Assembly (NCBI GenBank): GCA_002238965.1
Contig: MPNJ01000001.1
Location: forward strand, 62,001-126,000
Reading direction: 5' to 3'
Origin: Nitrospinae bacterium bin107
Lineage (GTDB): Bacteria; UBA8248
Length of the DNA stretch: 64,000 nucleotides
Part shown: piece after piece, positions 53,358 to 64,000 of the stretch
How positions within the stretch are numbered: the first letter of the stretch is position 1
Layout of the letters: every line of letters starts with the position of its first letter
The notes under the pieces: model-generated
What the model saw: the letters and a program-made list of their open reading frames with translations, nothing else
Databases searched by the model: none
What the model was told of the DNA's origin: nothing
Made by a program: the position numbers and the translations under genes

Positions 53358-54650
53358 TCAGTTGTTCATCGAGGCGAGGAAATCCTCGTTGGTCTTCGTC
53401 TCCTGGATTTTCTCAAGCAGGAGCTCCATCGAGTCCACCACGCCAAGTGGTTGTAAAACCTTGCGCAACACCCAGACGCGGTTGAGTTCCTGCGGGCTGA
53501 GCAGCAATTCCTCTTTCCTCGTGCCGGACTTGTTGATGTCCACCGAGGGGAACACGCGCTTGTCGGAGAGCTTCCTGTCGAGGTGAACTTCCATGTTGCC
53601 CGTACCCTTGAACTCCTCGAAAATCACGTCGTCCATCCGGCTGCCCGTCTCCACCAGCGCCGTGGCGAGAATGGTCAGGCTGCCGCCCTCTTCGAGGTTT
53701 CGCGCCGCGCCGAAGAAACGCTTGGGCCGCTGCAGCGCGTTCGAGTCCACACCGCCGGAGAGGACTTTCCCGCTCGGCGAGATGATGGTGTTGTGCGCGC
53801 GCGCCAGCCGCGTGATGGAATCGAGCAGGATGACGACATCCTGTTTGTGCTCGGTGAGTCTTTTCGCCTTCTCGATCACCATGTCCGCCACCTGCACGTG
53901 GCGAGAAGCCGGCTCGTCGAATGTCGAGCTGATCACTTCCCCGCGCACGGAGCGCTCCATGTCCGTGACCTCCTCGGGACGCTCGTCGATGAGCAGAACG
54001 ATCAGGTGAACTTCGGGGTGATTCGTAGCGATGCTCTTCGCGATGGACTGAAGCATCATCGTCTTACCGGTTCTGGGCGCGGCGACGATGAGGCCACGCT
54101 GCCCGAAGCCGATCGGCGTCATGAGGTCCAGCACGCGCGAACTGACCTCCTCCCCGGATATTTCGAGCTGTATCCTGCGGTCCGGATACAAAGGGGTGAG
54201 GTTATCGAACAGGACTTTGTCCTTGCTCGCCTCGGGTGGTTCGAAATTGATCTTCTCGACTTTCAAAAGCGCAAAATACCGCTCCCCCTCTTTGGGCTGG
54301 CGGATTTCACCGCTCACCGTATCGCCGGTGCGAAGATCGAAGCGGCGAATCTGACTGGGGGAAACGTAAATATCGTCGGGGCCGGGCAGATAGTTGTAGG
54401 CGGGCGAACGCAGGAAACCGAATCCGTCCGGCAAAATTTCGAGCACGCCCTCTCCGGTGATGGTTCCACCACCGCCGTTGCGATCCTTGTCGGACTGCGC
54501 CTCGAGTATCTTGTAAATCAGATCCTGTTTTCTGAGTCCGCTGGCGCTTTCGGTACTGAACTCCTTGAGAATCTGGTTGAGTTCTCCAATGGTCTTTTTC
54601 TTCAGTTCCGCCAGGTTCAAGCTGCGAGTTTTTGTTTCTGTTGTTGCCAT
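53358..54650 (-). CDS. rho: transcription termination factor Rho
   Basis: Hexameric RNA helicase that ends transcription. The N-terminal helical and cold-shock-like RNA-binding domains ([59 protein letters not shown]) precede the ATPase. The ATPase has Walker [59 protein letters not shown] and the Q/R loops [20 protein letters not shown]. There is no large insertion. The ATG at 54650 has AAGGAGAAGGG upstream; the longer frame begins inside the leader. Length is 430 aa. Confidence 0.98.
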   Translation of the reverse strand: MATTETKTRSLNLAELKKKTIGELNQILKEFSTESASGLRKQDLIYKILEAQSDKDRNGGGGTITGEGVLEILPDGFGFLRSPAYNYLPGPDDIYVSPSQIRRFDLRTGDTVSGEIRQPKEGERYFALLKVEKINFEPPEASKDKVLFDNLTPLYPDRRIQLEISGEEVSSRVLDLMTPIGFGQRGLIVAAPRTGKTMMLQSIAKSIATNHPEVHLIVLLIDERPEEVTDMERSVRGEVISSTFDEPASRHVQVADMVIEKAKRLTEHKQDVVILLDSITRLARAHNTIISPSGKVLSGGVDSNALQRPKRFFGAARNLEEGGSLTILATALVETGSRMDDVIFEEFKGTGNMEVHLDRKLSDKRVFPSVDINKSGTRKEELLLSPQELNRVWVLRKVLQPLGVVDSMELLLEKIQETKTNEDFLASMNN

Positions 54651-55052
54651 AACTCCCTTCTCCTTGGTTGGGTGGGCACTTTTTACCGCCTGGAACGTGA
54701 GATGGCGCCTTCTGGTCGCACCACTCGCCACATTCTGCGCGGGGAGACTTTTCCTCCTAGCCTCAAGCGGTAAAGTTGATGTAATGAAATTCCTTCATGT
54801 CTGATTCGAAAGCAGGTTCTCACCGCCGAGTGCGATGCGAAGCGCGCATCCGGTATTTTCAGAGCCAGTCAAGGGCGCGCGCAATACCCATTGCTGGAAA
54901 TATATTCATCCGAGGACAGAAATTCGACCGAGGACCCTTGTATTTCCCAAGACAGATTTTTTCTCTTTTCTAATATTCCAAATCGTTGTACATCAGATGG
55001 TGATTGAAGTTCAGGGCGACGAATACCTATCAGGAATAGAATTCAAAAGTGT
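54651..55052 (-). other. Long 5' leader of rho with small open frames
   Basis: About 400 nt separate the inferred start near 55052 from the rho ATG. Two short frames lie near its end: 54763-54798 (11 codons, [11 protein letters not shown]) and 54683-54733 (16 codons, [16 protein letters not shown]). A GGAGG at 54754-54758 lies between them. Neither has a well-placed ribosome-binding site, so translation is uncertain. Rho is known to autoregulate in its own leader in E. coli; a similar role here is inference. Confidence 0.4.
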
Positions 55053-55058
55053 TTCAAA

Positions 55059-55087
55059 AAAGTAATGAGTTCAAACAAATTTGTCAA
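55059..55087 (-). promoter_or_regulatory. sigma70-type promoter of rho
   Basis: TTGACA (55082-55087), 17 bp, TACTTT (55059-55064) on the minus strand, starting 12 bp after the coaE stop in A+T-rich DNA. Confidence 0.75.
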
Positions 55088-55098
55088 CACTATTTATT

Positions 55099-55698
55099 TC
55101 ATTTCCCAGAAAGTAATTTCATCAACTCCTCTACCTGCTTTCGGGTATCATCGATCGAACCGCGATTGTCAATCACGTGATCCGCATACTTCACTTTTTC
55201 CGAGAGCGGCATCTGCGCATTGACACGCTTCATGGCTTCCTCTTCATTCATCCCGTTTCGCCGGCGTAATCGGCAGATTTGCTGGGATACATCACAATCG
55301 ACAACCACTAGCGAGTCGAATCGCTTCCAGCTCCCCGATTCAATCATGACGGCGGCGTCCACTATCGCGACGGGCGTCCCTCCCTCCCGTTCGAGGTCTC
55401 TCAACCGCCTGTCCTGCTCGGCGATAATTTCAGGATGCAGGATCCCCTCAAGAATCTTCTTTTTCGGCGGATCGGAAAAAACGATCTCCGCGAGCCTGGC
55501 GCGGTTCAGGCTTTTATTGTCAGTAAGGATTTCTTCGCCAAAAGCATCGACGATCGCCCCAAGAGCGCGAGACCCCGGAGCAACCACCTCGCGCGCAATC
55601 AAGTCCGCGTCGATTACCGGAACGGCCAGGTCCGTGAACATCCCGCTCACCGTGGATTTTCCGCTGGCGATTCCACCGGTCAGGCCAACCTTTTGCAC
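55099..55698 (-). CDS. coaE: dephospho-CoA kinase
   Basis: Last step of coenzyme A synthesis. The P-loop is GLTGGIASGKSTVSGMF. VIDADLIAREVVAPGS, ILHPEIIAEQDRRL, VAIVDAAVMIESGSWKRFD and VDCDVSQQICRLRRRNGMN follow, then a C-terminal ADHVIDNRGSIDDTRKQVEE. Length is 199 aa. A GTG at 55698 is the only start before the P-loop, with a weak ribosome-binding site. It lies downstream of the DUF507 pair. Confidence 0.96.
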   Translation of the reverse strand: MQKVGLTGGIASGKSTVSGMFTDLAVPVIDADLIAREVVAPGSRALGAIVDAFGEEILTDNKSLNRARLAEIVFSDPPKKKILEGILHPEIIAEQDRRLRDLEREGGTPVAIVDAAVMIESGSWKRFDSLVVVDCDVSQQICRLRRRNGMNEEEAMKRVNAQMPLSEKVKYADHVIDNRGSIDDTRKQVEELMKLLSGK

Positions 55699-55752
55699 GT
55701 CACCGCTTTCCGCTTTTGGTAGGTATCAAGTCAAGAATATTTGTTGAGGAGA

Positions 55753-56028
55753 TCAAATTCCGCGTCGTTTCGCCTCTTGATCATAATGCTTGTTGAAGAG
55801 TATCTCCCAGTCGCGGCTACCCTCCACCAGCCTGCTGGAATAGGTGCTCAAAATCCTTCGCACCTCCTCTTCAATCTCATCATCAATGATCAACTCATTG
55901 CTAATGGCGCGCAGAACATTCATACGCAATTCCTGGGGCTCGACCAGAAAATCCACATCCTCACACTCTTCAATGTCCTTGACGACCAGATTCGTCAGAT
56001 GATTGATCTTCTCGCGGCTGAGTTTCAT
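55753..56028 (-). CDS. DUF507 family protein (copy 1)
   Basis: Small acidic helical protein of 91 aa. It opens MKLSREKINHLTNLVVKDIE and contains NVLRAISNELIIDDEIEEEV and LVEGSRDWEILFNKHYDQEA, which match DUF507. Function is unknown. It is adjacent to a second, diverged copy and is followed by coaE. Confidence 0.85.
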   Translation of the reverse strand: MKLSREKINHLTNLVVKDIEECEDVDFLVEPQELRMNVLRAISNELIIDDEIEEEVRRILSTYSSRLVEGSRDWEILFNKHYDQEAKRRGI

Positions 56029-56079
56029 GGCCGCGTTCTCCTTGAATGAAAATGAAACTGAAAAATTCTCGCTACCCCT

Positions 56080-56361
56080 TCAAAGCACGAGATTTCGCTC
56101 GCGCGCCAGCTTGGTTTTCACCATCGTGAACATCCGGCTGTAGTCCACATTGCCCCTATCCATTTCCTCCTCGAAATCCCGCAGAATTTCCTTGACCTCG
56201 TCGTTAAGGCGGTCCTCCACCATCAGGTCCGCTTCGATGACGTGCGCAATCCGGGTCCTGAGCACTTCCTGGTTCGAATCCTCGGATATCATTTCGCGGC
56301 GATTCAGCCGATCGACGATCTTGTTGGCGATTCGCTCAATCATCTCTTTTCTCAATCTCAT
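56080..56361 (-). CDS. DUF507 family protein (copy 2)
   Basis: Protein of 93 aa, starting MRLRKEMIERIANKIVDRLN and continuing LRTRIAHVIEADLMVEDRLN and DEVKEILRDFEEEMDRGNVD. It aligns end to end with the neighbouring copy, including the shared pattern I..DL(I/M)(I/V)(D/E)D.(I/L)..EV..IL. The ATG at 56361 has GGGAGG seven bases upstream. Its position 23 bp after the WYL gene indicates cotranscription. Confidence 0.85.
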   Translation of the reverse strand: MRLRKEMIERIANKIVDRLNRREMISEDSNQEVLRTRIAHVIEADLMVEDRLNDEVKEILRDFEEEMDRGNVDYSRMFTMVKTKLARERNLVL

Positions 56362-56384
56362 ATCAGGCCCTCCCAAACAATTTA

Positions 56385-57452
56385 TCAGGCCGGATTAGCT
56401 GCTTTTCTTCCGCGACGGCCCTTGCGGTACTTCTTCAAGGCGGCTTCCAAATCCTGAGCGAACGCATCGCGCAATTCGGCCGGGGCCATCAACTCCGCTT
56501 CCTGACCAAATGACATCAGCCATCGTCTGAAACCCCATATATCACTTATCCGAACCCTCACATCACGGCTCAATTTGCCCGATTTCTTCAAATGCTCCAC
56601 TTCGCCGAACGCTTCTTCCATGAAGGCGACGACTGCATGAAGCGCCACATCCTTCCCGAATCGGACCTTCACATTCAAACCATTATTCATGGCTTCGCGC
56701 AAGCACTCTTCCAGCAAAGCTTTCAAATCCAAACCCAGCGGCATCTGAAAAGCACCGGCCATGACGCGAACGCTTTCAATGCCTTCCAGATGCCAGACGT
56801 CCAGGGCATTTTTTTCCGATTCGCGCGCCAGCAGATGATAGCTTCCTCCGCCGAAATGCAGGAGATAGGGATCTACCTTCCACCAGCGTTTTCGAATCTC
56901 GCCAGCGCGTGCCGCCAGGATCCGCGCGGGTCTTCCTTTCTCTATCGCTTCGCTCAAGACGCCGCCTACCCTGCGCTGCCGCCCATGTTCTCTGAGCGCT
57001 CCCACGACCCCGGCGTAGCGCGGCTCCACTCCCTCCGCATAGGCACGCAAAGCCGCAGGAATATAACTCCGCAACCGGCTGAAAACACCGCTGACGCTTT
57101 CGCCGAGTGACAGCTCTCTCAATGGGCTGCTCGGCAAATCCCGCATCATACTCAGGGCGTAATACAATGACGCCCACTGAGAAGGAGAAAACGGCTTCGG
57201 GACCGAATCCACATAATCCCTCAACAAACGATACCGCATCTTCCGGCCCATGCGAACCCTCTCGAGCGGGAATCCCGCCTTGACCAAATGCGATATGTCC
57301 CTTTGAAGCGTTCTCAAACTCCACATTTGGCTGTCGCCTTCGGCCGGCTCTTCGCTCAGGAGCGCAAGGAGTTCTTCATAGGACCAGCTTTCCCCGCTCT
57401 CCAGAGCCCTGAGAAGCCGCCAGCGACGTATGAATTGATCCTGAAGCGCCAT
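56385..57452 (-). CDS. WYL-domain transcriptional regulator (HTH-WYL)
   Basis: Probable DNA-binding regulator of 355 aa. The N-terminal winged helix-turn-helix region shows DQFIRRWRLLRALESGESWS and WSLRTLQRDISHLVKAGFPL. The middle domain has KRWWKVDPYLLHFGGGSYHL with LARESEKNALDVWHLEGIES, the WYL core, although the name-giving WYL triad reads YHL here. A C-terminal WCX-like region ends with an Arg/Lys-rich tail (KKYRKGRRGRKAA). The ATG at 57452 follows AAGGAA. WYL domains sense ligands; the ligand and targets are unknown. Confidence 0.85.
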   Translation of the reverse strand: MALQDQFIRRWRLLRALESGESWSYEELLALLSEEPAEGDSQMWSLRTLQRDISHLVKAGFPLERVRMGRKMRYRLLRDYVDSVPKPFSPSQWASLYYALSMMRDLPSSPLRELSLGESVSGVFSRLRSYIPAALRAYAEGVEPRYAGVVGALREHGRQRRVGGVLSEAIEKGRPARILAARAGEIRKRWWKVDPYLLHFGGGSYHLLARESEKNALDVWHLEGIESVRVMAGAFQMPLGLDLKALLEECLREAMNNGLNVKVRFGKDVALHAVVAFMEEAFGEVEHLKKSGKLSRDVRVRISDIWGFRRWLMSFGQEAELMAPAELRDAFAQDLEAALKKYRKGRRGRKAANPA

Positions 57453-57462
57453 GTGGCGTTCC

Positions 57463-58338
57463 TTATGTTGCCGCCCTGCGAGTTTTTGCCCGATTCGATA
57501 GTTCAAGCAACAAACGCAAGGGCTGAGAGAACTGTCCCAGTCTATCCCGCTTGTGGGGAATACCGTGACAATCGGAGCCTCCCAGGCATAACAGATCATG
57601 TTCTTCGGCCATTTTCCGATAATGTCGTTTCGCATCCTCATCTTGCGAGGGATGCTCCACCTCGATGCCCGCGAGTCCCGCTTGGGCCATTGCCGGGATA
57701 AGGTCATCACAACCGCTCAACTTCGGATGGGCCAGGGTGCCTACTCCGCCGGCGTCATGAATGAGTTCGAGCGCATCGAAAGGAGAAAGTATATCCAGAT
57801 TCACATAAGCGGGCGCGCTTTCTCCAATATATTTTTCGAAAACCTGCTCGCGGGATCTGGCGAACCCCTTCTTGAGCATGTATGCGCCCAACTGGCCCCG
57901 GGTGATGCTCGGGCTATTCGCATAAGAAGTGAAAAAATCTTTCCCATCGATTTCCAGGCCGCAGTCCTGCAGCCGATCGATGATTTCTCCCATCCTCTCC
58001 ACCCTGGCCGACTCGTGCGTTTTTATCTGCGCTACCAGACGGGGCGCATCCGGCTGAATGAAATGGCCGAGAAGGTGTACGCTCCGACCATCATGGTCGC
58101 AAGTGAACTCAATGCCCGGAATGAACTCCATCCCCAGCTTTTTTGCTTCCGCACTCGCGCGAGGCAAACCCGCAACCGTGTCGTGGTCCGTAAGCGATAT
58201 GACGCGAATCCCGGCGCTTTTCGCCCTTTGGATGAGCATCTCCGGGGGGTCCAAGCCATCGGACATATTCGAATGGGTATGAAGCTCCACGACCTTTTCA
58301 TCGGGTGAGAGGCCATTGAGATGAAAGTCATGCGACAT
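57463..58338 (-). CDS. PHP-domain phosphoesterase (YciV/TrpH type)
   Basis: Metal-dependent phosphoesterase of the PHP family. The metal motifs are VVELHTHSNMSDGLDPPEM (H20, H22, D27), ISLTDHDTVAGLPRASAEAK (about 48-67), FIPGIEFTCDHDGRSVHLLG, THESARVERM, LAHPKLSG and LGGSDCHGIPHK near the C terminus. E. coli relatives are 5'-3' exonucleases acting on RNA oligomers and nucleotide bisphosphates, which is plausible here. The ATG at 58338 is chosen; the upstream frame runs into tRNA-Gly. Length is 291 aa. Confidence 0.88.
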   Translation of the reverse strand: MSHDFHLNGLSPDEKVVELHTHSNMSDGLDPPEMLIQRAKSAGIRVISLTDHDTVAGLPRASAEAKKLGMEFIPGIEFTCDHDGRSVHLLGHFIQPDAPRLVAQIKTHESARVERMGEIIDRLQDCGLEIDGKDFFTSYANSPSITRGQLGAYMLKKGFARSREQVFEKYIGESAPAYVNLDILSPFDALELIHDAGGVGTLAHPKLSGCDDLIPAMAQAGLAGIEVEHPSQDEDAKRHYRKMAEEHDLLCLGGSDCHGIPHKRDRLGQFSQPLRLLLELSNRAKTRRAAT

Positions 58339-58393
58339 AGATGCAGATTCCTGGATGCGAGGGAAACGCCGGGCCGTCACCCAATTTGATGAA

Positions 58394-58468
<75 letters not shown>

Positions 58469-58478
58469 CTACATACGA

Positions 58479-58508
58479 ACGATAGGGCCATGTCGACGAT
58501 AGTGTCAA
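58479..58508 (-). promoter_or_regulatory. sigma70-type promoter of tRNA-Gly
   Basis: TTGACA (58503-58508), 18 bp, TATCGT (58479-58484) on the minus strand, ending 10 bp upstream of the mature tRNA. It may also drive the PHP, WYL and DUF507 genes. Confidence 0.75.
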
Positions 58509-58548
58509 GGAAATGGAAGGTAAAATAATGCAATCGGTAAACGTCTCG

Positions 58549-59397
58549 TTACCTTGCCAGCGTCCACTCCTGGTTTTCGTATCGAGTACGGGAAATTTCT
58601 AAAGTTCTCGCACTCTCAATATCCGACAACTCGCCTGGTTCAAAGCGAAAACCAAACACCTTCTCCAAGCCTGCCTTCAAGGAGTCGGCCACTTCATGAA
58701 ATGTAATTTCTCCGCCCAACACTTCCCAAAGACCAATCGCGTGGGCATTGCGGGAGAGCAGGTGCTCGGCTCCCCTTGGTTTGAGGAGACTCGCCAACCG
58801 CTCCTCCGAGGAGCGGAGCAGCACACTGCCGTGTTGTAAAATCGCGCCGCCTTCGCGGCATTGTGCGCTCCCCACCATCTTTTTCCCGCCTATCGCGAGT
58901 TCCCACACCGATGCCGTGGCAAAGCAAGAGCCTTGCGAAGCATACTCACTCCCGCTCGGGGGAGCCAATTCCACCTCCGCGCCCAGGGCCGCCAATCCTT
59001 CGGCCAGTCCTTGGCTGATTCTGCGATAGGTCTCCTCAATCGCATCTCCCAGCAGCGCCTGCGGGCCGGTGATGGAATACGTCAATTCACAATCGTGCAA
59101 AACCGCGCGCCCGCCGGTGAGCCTCCGGCAGATATCGATTCCCTCATCTGCAAGTCGTTCCAGGAAAATATCGCGCTCGGCGGCCTGGCCGCGGCCCAGG
59201 GAAATGGCCGGAGGCGACCAGGCGTAGACGCGAAAAGTGAGAGGCGCCTCCTCGGGAGGCCGGCCTTCTCTCAGATGAGCCTGGCAACTCTCGAACAATA
59301 ACTCATCGACCGCCATGTTCCAGGCGGCAGTAGATTCGCCCGTATTCAAGAATCGTGCATGGGGGATTTCTTGCGGTTCAGAATCTTTGCGTTCCAT
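58549..59397 (-). CDS. lipM: octanoyltransferase LipM-like (lipoate-protein ligase A family)
   Basis: Cofactor-transferase family protein of 282 aa. The pattern ICRRLTGGRAVLHDCELTYS (about 89-108), then GSCFATASVWELAIGGKKMV with candidate catalytic C158, and GSAQCREGGAILQHGSVLL resembles B. subtilis LipM, which moves octanoate from ACP onto GcvH. True LplA ligases lack this cysteine context and have a C-terminal accessory domain, which is not evident here. The ATG at 59397 is two bases after the gcvP stop, so it is cotranscribed with its substrate system. A salvage lipoate ligase remains possible. The longer upstream frame is a shadow of gcvP. Confidence 0.83.
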   Translation of the reverse strand: MERKDSEPQEIPHARFLNTGESTAAWNMAVDELLFESCQAHLREGRPPEEAPLTFRVYAWSPPAISLGRGQAAERDIFLERLADEGIDICRRLTGGRAVLHDCELTYSITGPQALLGDAIEETYRRISQGLAEGLAALGAEVELAPPSGSEYASQGSCFATASVWELAIGGKKMVGSAQCREGGAILQHGSVLLRSSEERLASLLKPRGAEHLLSRNAHAIGLWEVLGGEITFHEVADSLKAGLEKVFGFRFEPGELSDIESARTLEISRTRYENQEWTLAR

Positions 59398-59399
59398 TA

Positions 59400-62288
<2,889 letters not shown>

Positions 62289-62391
62289 GAATGCGACCCT
62301 TCAGGTTATGGGGATTCAGGCGGACACGTCATTTCCGCTCCGGCTCAGGTTAGAAAACCCCTGCCGGCGTGAGGGACAGAACCAGATCAGG

Positions 62392-62781
62392 CTAACCGCT
62401 TTCCTCCTCGGTGTACGCCCGGTACGAATCGGCTTCCAGGAGATCGCTCAACTCCGAATCGTCTTTCATCTCCACTCGAATCATCCAGCCGTCTTCATAC
62501 GGCTCGGAGTTCACGAGTTCGGGCTGATCCTCCAGCGTTGTGTTCGCCTCGACGACGACGCCCGAGACCGGGGCGAAAAGGTCCGACACCGCCTTAACGC
62601 TCTCCACGACGCCGAAAGTGTTGTTCGCCTCCACCTCGGTGCCGACTTCGGGCAATTCGACGTAGACCACGTCTCCCAGTTCGGATTGGGCGAAGTCCGT
62701 AATCCCAATCACCGCGATGTTTCCCTCTACTCTCACCCACTCGTGCTCTCTGGAATATTTGAGGCCGCTCGGTAGTTCCAT
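62392..62781 (-). CDS. gcvH: glycine cleavage system H protein
   Basis: Small lipoyl carrier protein of 129 aa that shuttles the aminomethyl group between P, T and L proteins. It starts [20 protein letters not shown]. The lipoylated lysine is K63 in [39 protein letters not shown] and DGWMIRVEM follow as expected. It lies 103 bp upstream of gcvP. Confidence 0.98.
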   Translation of the reverse strand: MELPSGLKYSREHEWVRVEGNIAVIGITDFAQSELGDVVYVELPEVGTEVEANNTFGVVESVKAVSDLFAPVSGVVVEANTTLEDQPELVNSEPYEDGWMIRVEMKDDSELSDLLEADSYRAYTEEESG

Positions 62782-62852
62782 GCTCCTGAATGCCTCCCTT
62801 TTAATAACGGCGGTTGATTATGATTCGTTGTTAAAAAACGGAAATCATTCCG

Positions 62853-63962
62853 CTAGCTCTTCTTGTAAAAAGGTGTCTTCACAATCTGCGCCCGCCTCGC
62901 TTTGCCTCGAATGTCGATTTCGAGAGCGGCGCCCTCCTCCGCATTCGAGGCAGGAACGTAGCCTATCCCGATGGCTTTGCCAAGAGAGGGACTCATCGTG
63001 CCGCTCGTCACCTCTCCGGCCACATCGCCGTCGATCAGGATGGGCGCTCCATGACGAGGAATACCACGATCCACCATCTCGAATCCAACCAGTTTTCGCT
63101 TCACGCCCTCGGCCTTGAGGGCCAGCAGTTTCTCGCGGCCGATGAAATCCCCCGCCTTGTACCTCACCACCCAGCCGAGACCCGCTTCGAGCGGATGGGT
63201 GGACTCGTCGATGTCGTTTCCGTAGAGGGCGAATTTCATCTCGGTGCGCAAGGTATCCCGCGCGCCCAGGCCACAGGGCTTGAGACCCTCGCTCCCGCCC
63301 TCGCTCATCAGCGCATCCCATAGCACCGGCGAATCGGCCGATTTGCAATAGAGCTCAAAACCGTCCTCGCCCGTGTAGCCCGTGCGGGAGACCAGTACCT
63401 CGCACCCCGCCACGTCCTTGTACCGCGCGCCGTAATAGGGGATGCCGGCGAGGTCTCCGCCGCCCGGAATCAGTTTCCCTAAAATGGATTCCGCCTTGGG
63501 GCCCTGCAGAGCGAGGAGGCCAATCCGGTCGCTCACGTTTTCGAACGCGCAGTCCTCTGCATGATGGGAAGCCATCCACTCCCAGTCCTTCTCGATGTTC
63601 GCCGCGTTCACGACGGCCATGTAGCGCTCCTCACCAAGCCGGTAGACCGTGAGGTCGTCCACGATCCCACCTTCCTCCCTGCACATGGCCGCATACAGGA
63701 CGCCGCCCACCTCGAGCTTGCGGACGTTGTTCGTCACCAACTTGTGGACGAAAGCGCCCGCTTCTTTCCCGCGCGCCTCGAATTCGCCCATGTGGCTTAC
63801 GTCGAACAGACCGGCCGCTTCCCGCACCGCACGGTGTTCCTCGATGACGCCCGTGTACTGGACGGGCATCTCATAGCCTGCGAAGGGCACCATCTTGGCG
63901 CCTGCGGCCTTGTGGGTTTCATACAGGGAGGTTCTGCGCAGTTCCTGCTCGGGATTCGTCAT
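62853..63962 (-). CDS. gcvT: aminomethyltransferase, glycine cleavage T protein
   Basis: Tetrahydrofolate-dependent T protein that releases ammonia and forms methylene-THF. It shows RRTSLYETHKAAGAKMVPFA, GYEMPVQYTGVIEEHRAVRE, GLFDVSHMGEFEARGKEA, VNAANIEKDWEWM, LLALQGPKAESIL, VSRTGYTGEDGFELYCKSAD, CGLGARDTLRTEMKFALYGN and SGTMSPSLGKAIGIGYVP. Length is 369 aa. The ATG at 63962 lies 38 bp from the window edge, so its promoter and any glycine riboswitch fall outside. Confidence 0.98.
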   Translation of the reverse strand: MTNPEQELRRTSLYETHKAAGAKMVPFAGYEMPVQYTGVIEEHRAVREAAGLFDVSHMGEFEARGKEAGAFVHKLVTNNVRKLEVGGVLYAAMCREEGGIVDDLTVYRLGEERYMAVVNAANIEKDWEWMASHHAEDCAFENVSDRIGLLALQGPKAESILGKLIPGGGDLAGIPYYGARYKDVAGCEVLVSRTGYTGEDGFELYCKSADSPVLWDALMSEGGSEGLKPCGLGARDTLRTEMKFALYGNDIDESTHPLEAGLGWVVRYKAGDFIGREKLLALKAEGVKRKLVGFEMVDRGIPRHGAPILIDGDVAGEVTSGTMSPSLGKAIGIGYVPASNAEEGAALEIDIRGKARRAQIVKTPFYKKS

Positions 63963-64000
63963 GACAACCTCACGTAGCGGCTGATATCACTGCCCTTCTT

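Noticed and set aside
62289-62391. Glycine riboswitch or separate promoter between gcvH and gcvP
   Set aside because: The 103-bp gap shows no tandem aptamer pattern and no promoter; any riboswitch would be upstream of gcvT beyond the window.

Overview
The window is a GC-rich, densely packed bacterial chromosome segment made almost entirely of core genes. Every protein, tRNA and RNase P gene that I can support lies on the minus strand, so the text reads backwards relative to transcription, from about 64 kb down to 1 kb. The dcw cluster with an mDAP-type MurE (DNPR motif), DivIVA, paired DUF507 proteins, a C4-type zinc-ribbon protein and an NMT1/THI5-like binding protein suggest a free-living bacterium near Desulfobacterota, Nitrospinota or 'Tectomicrobia'-type lineages. 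That placement is inference; no rRNA or LPS gene is present to test it.

In transcription order. (1) 64-58.5 kb: glycine cleavage system gcvT-gcvH-gcvP followed by a LipM-like octanoyltransferase, which makes sense because GcvH carries the lipoyl group. (2) 58.5-53 kb: tRNA-Gly(CCC) with its own promoter, a PHP-domain protein, a WYL-type regulator, two DUF507 proteins, coaE, then rho with its own promoter and a long leader. (3) 53-42 kb: rpmE (L31 with a long charged tail), prfA, prmC, murA, then the histidine genes hisG-hisD-hisB-hisH-hisA-hisF-hisIE. The his run is interrupted by nested palindromic intergenic elements. (4) 41.6-35 kb: a strong promoter with a roughly 315-nt structured leader, then mutS2-dnaG-rpoD. 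(5) 35-33.3 kb: a CAT-anticodon tRNA, a zinc-ribbon/coiled-coil protein, an RNase HI and the RNase P RNA. (6) 33-25 kb: ilvA, purH, folC, folP, a TauE-type permease, panE and panB, ending in a good terminator. (7) 24.9-24.1 kb: a CobS-family membrane protein whose signature residues are degenerate. (8) 23.9-6.7 kb: the complete dcw cluster mraZ-rsmH-ftsL-ftsI-murE-murF-mraY-murD-ftsW-murG-murC-murB-ftsQ-ftsA-ftsZ, without ddl, behind a textbook sigma70 promoter and three MraZ boxes. (9) 6.6-1.8 kb: a second operon, pgeF-yggS-proC-yggT-divIVA-DUF167-mtnA, whose -10 box lies inside a perfect 18-bp palindrome. (10) 1.7-0.2 kb: tRNA-Asp and an orphan ABC solute-binding protein with a strong terminator.

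No prophage, CRISPR, toxin-antitoxin or transposase gene is visible, and I see no obviously new multi-gene system. The best leads are the palindromic repeat family in the his operon, the degenerate CobS-like protein, the direct and inverted MraZ boxes around the dcw promoter, two perfect 18-bp palindromes at promoters or leaders, and the long leaders of mutS2 and rho. Start codons were chosen by Shine-Dalgarno position and family conservation; many are GTG or TTG within 1- to 7-bp gene overlaps.
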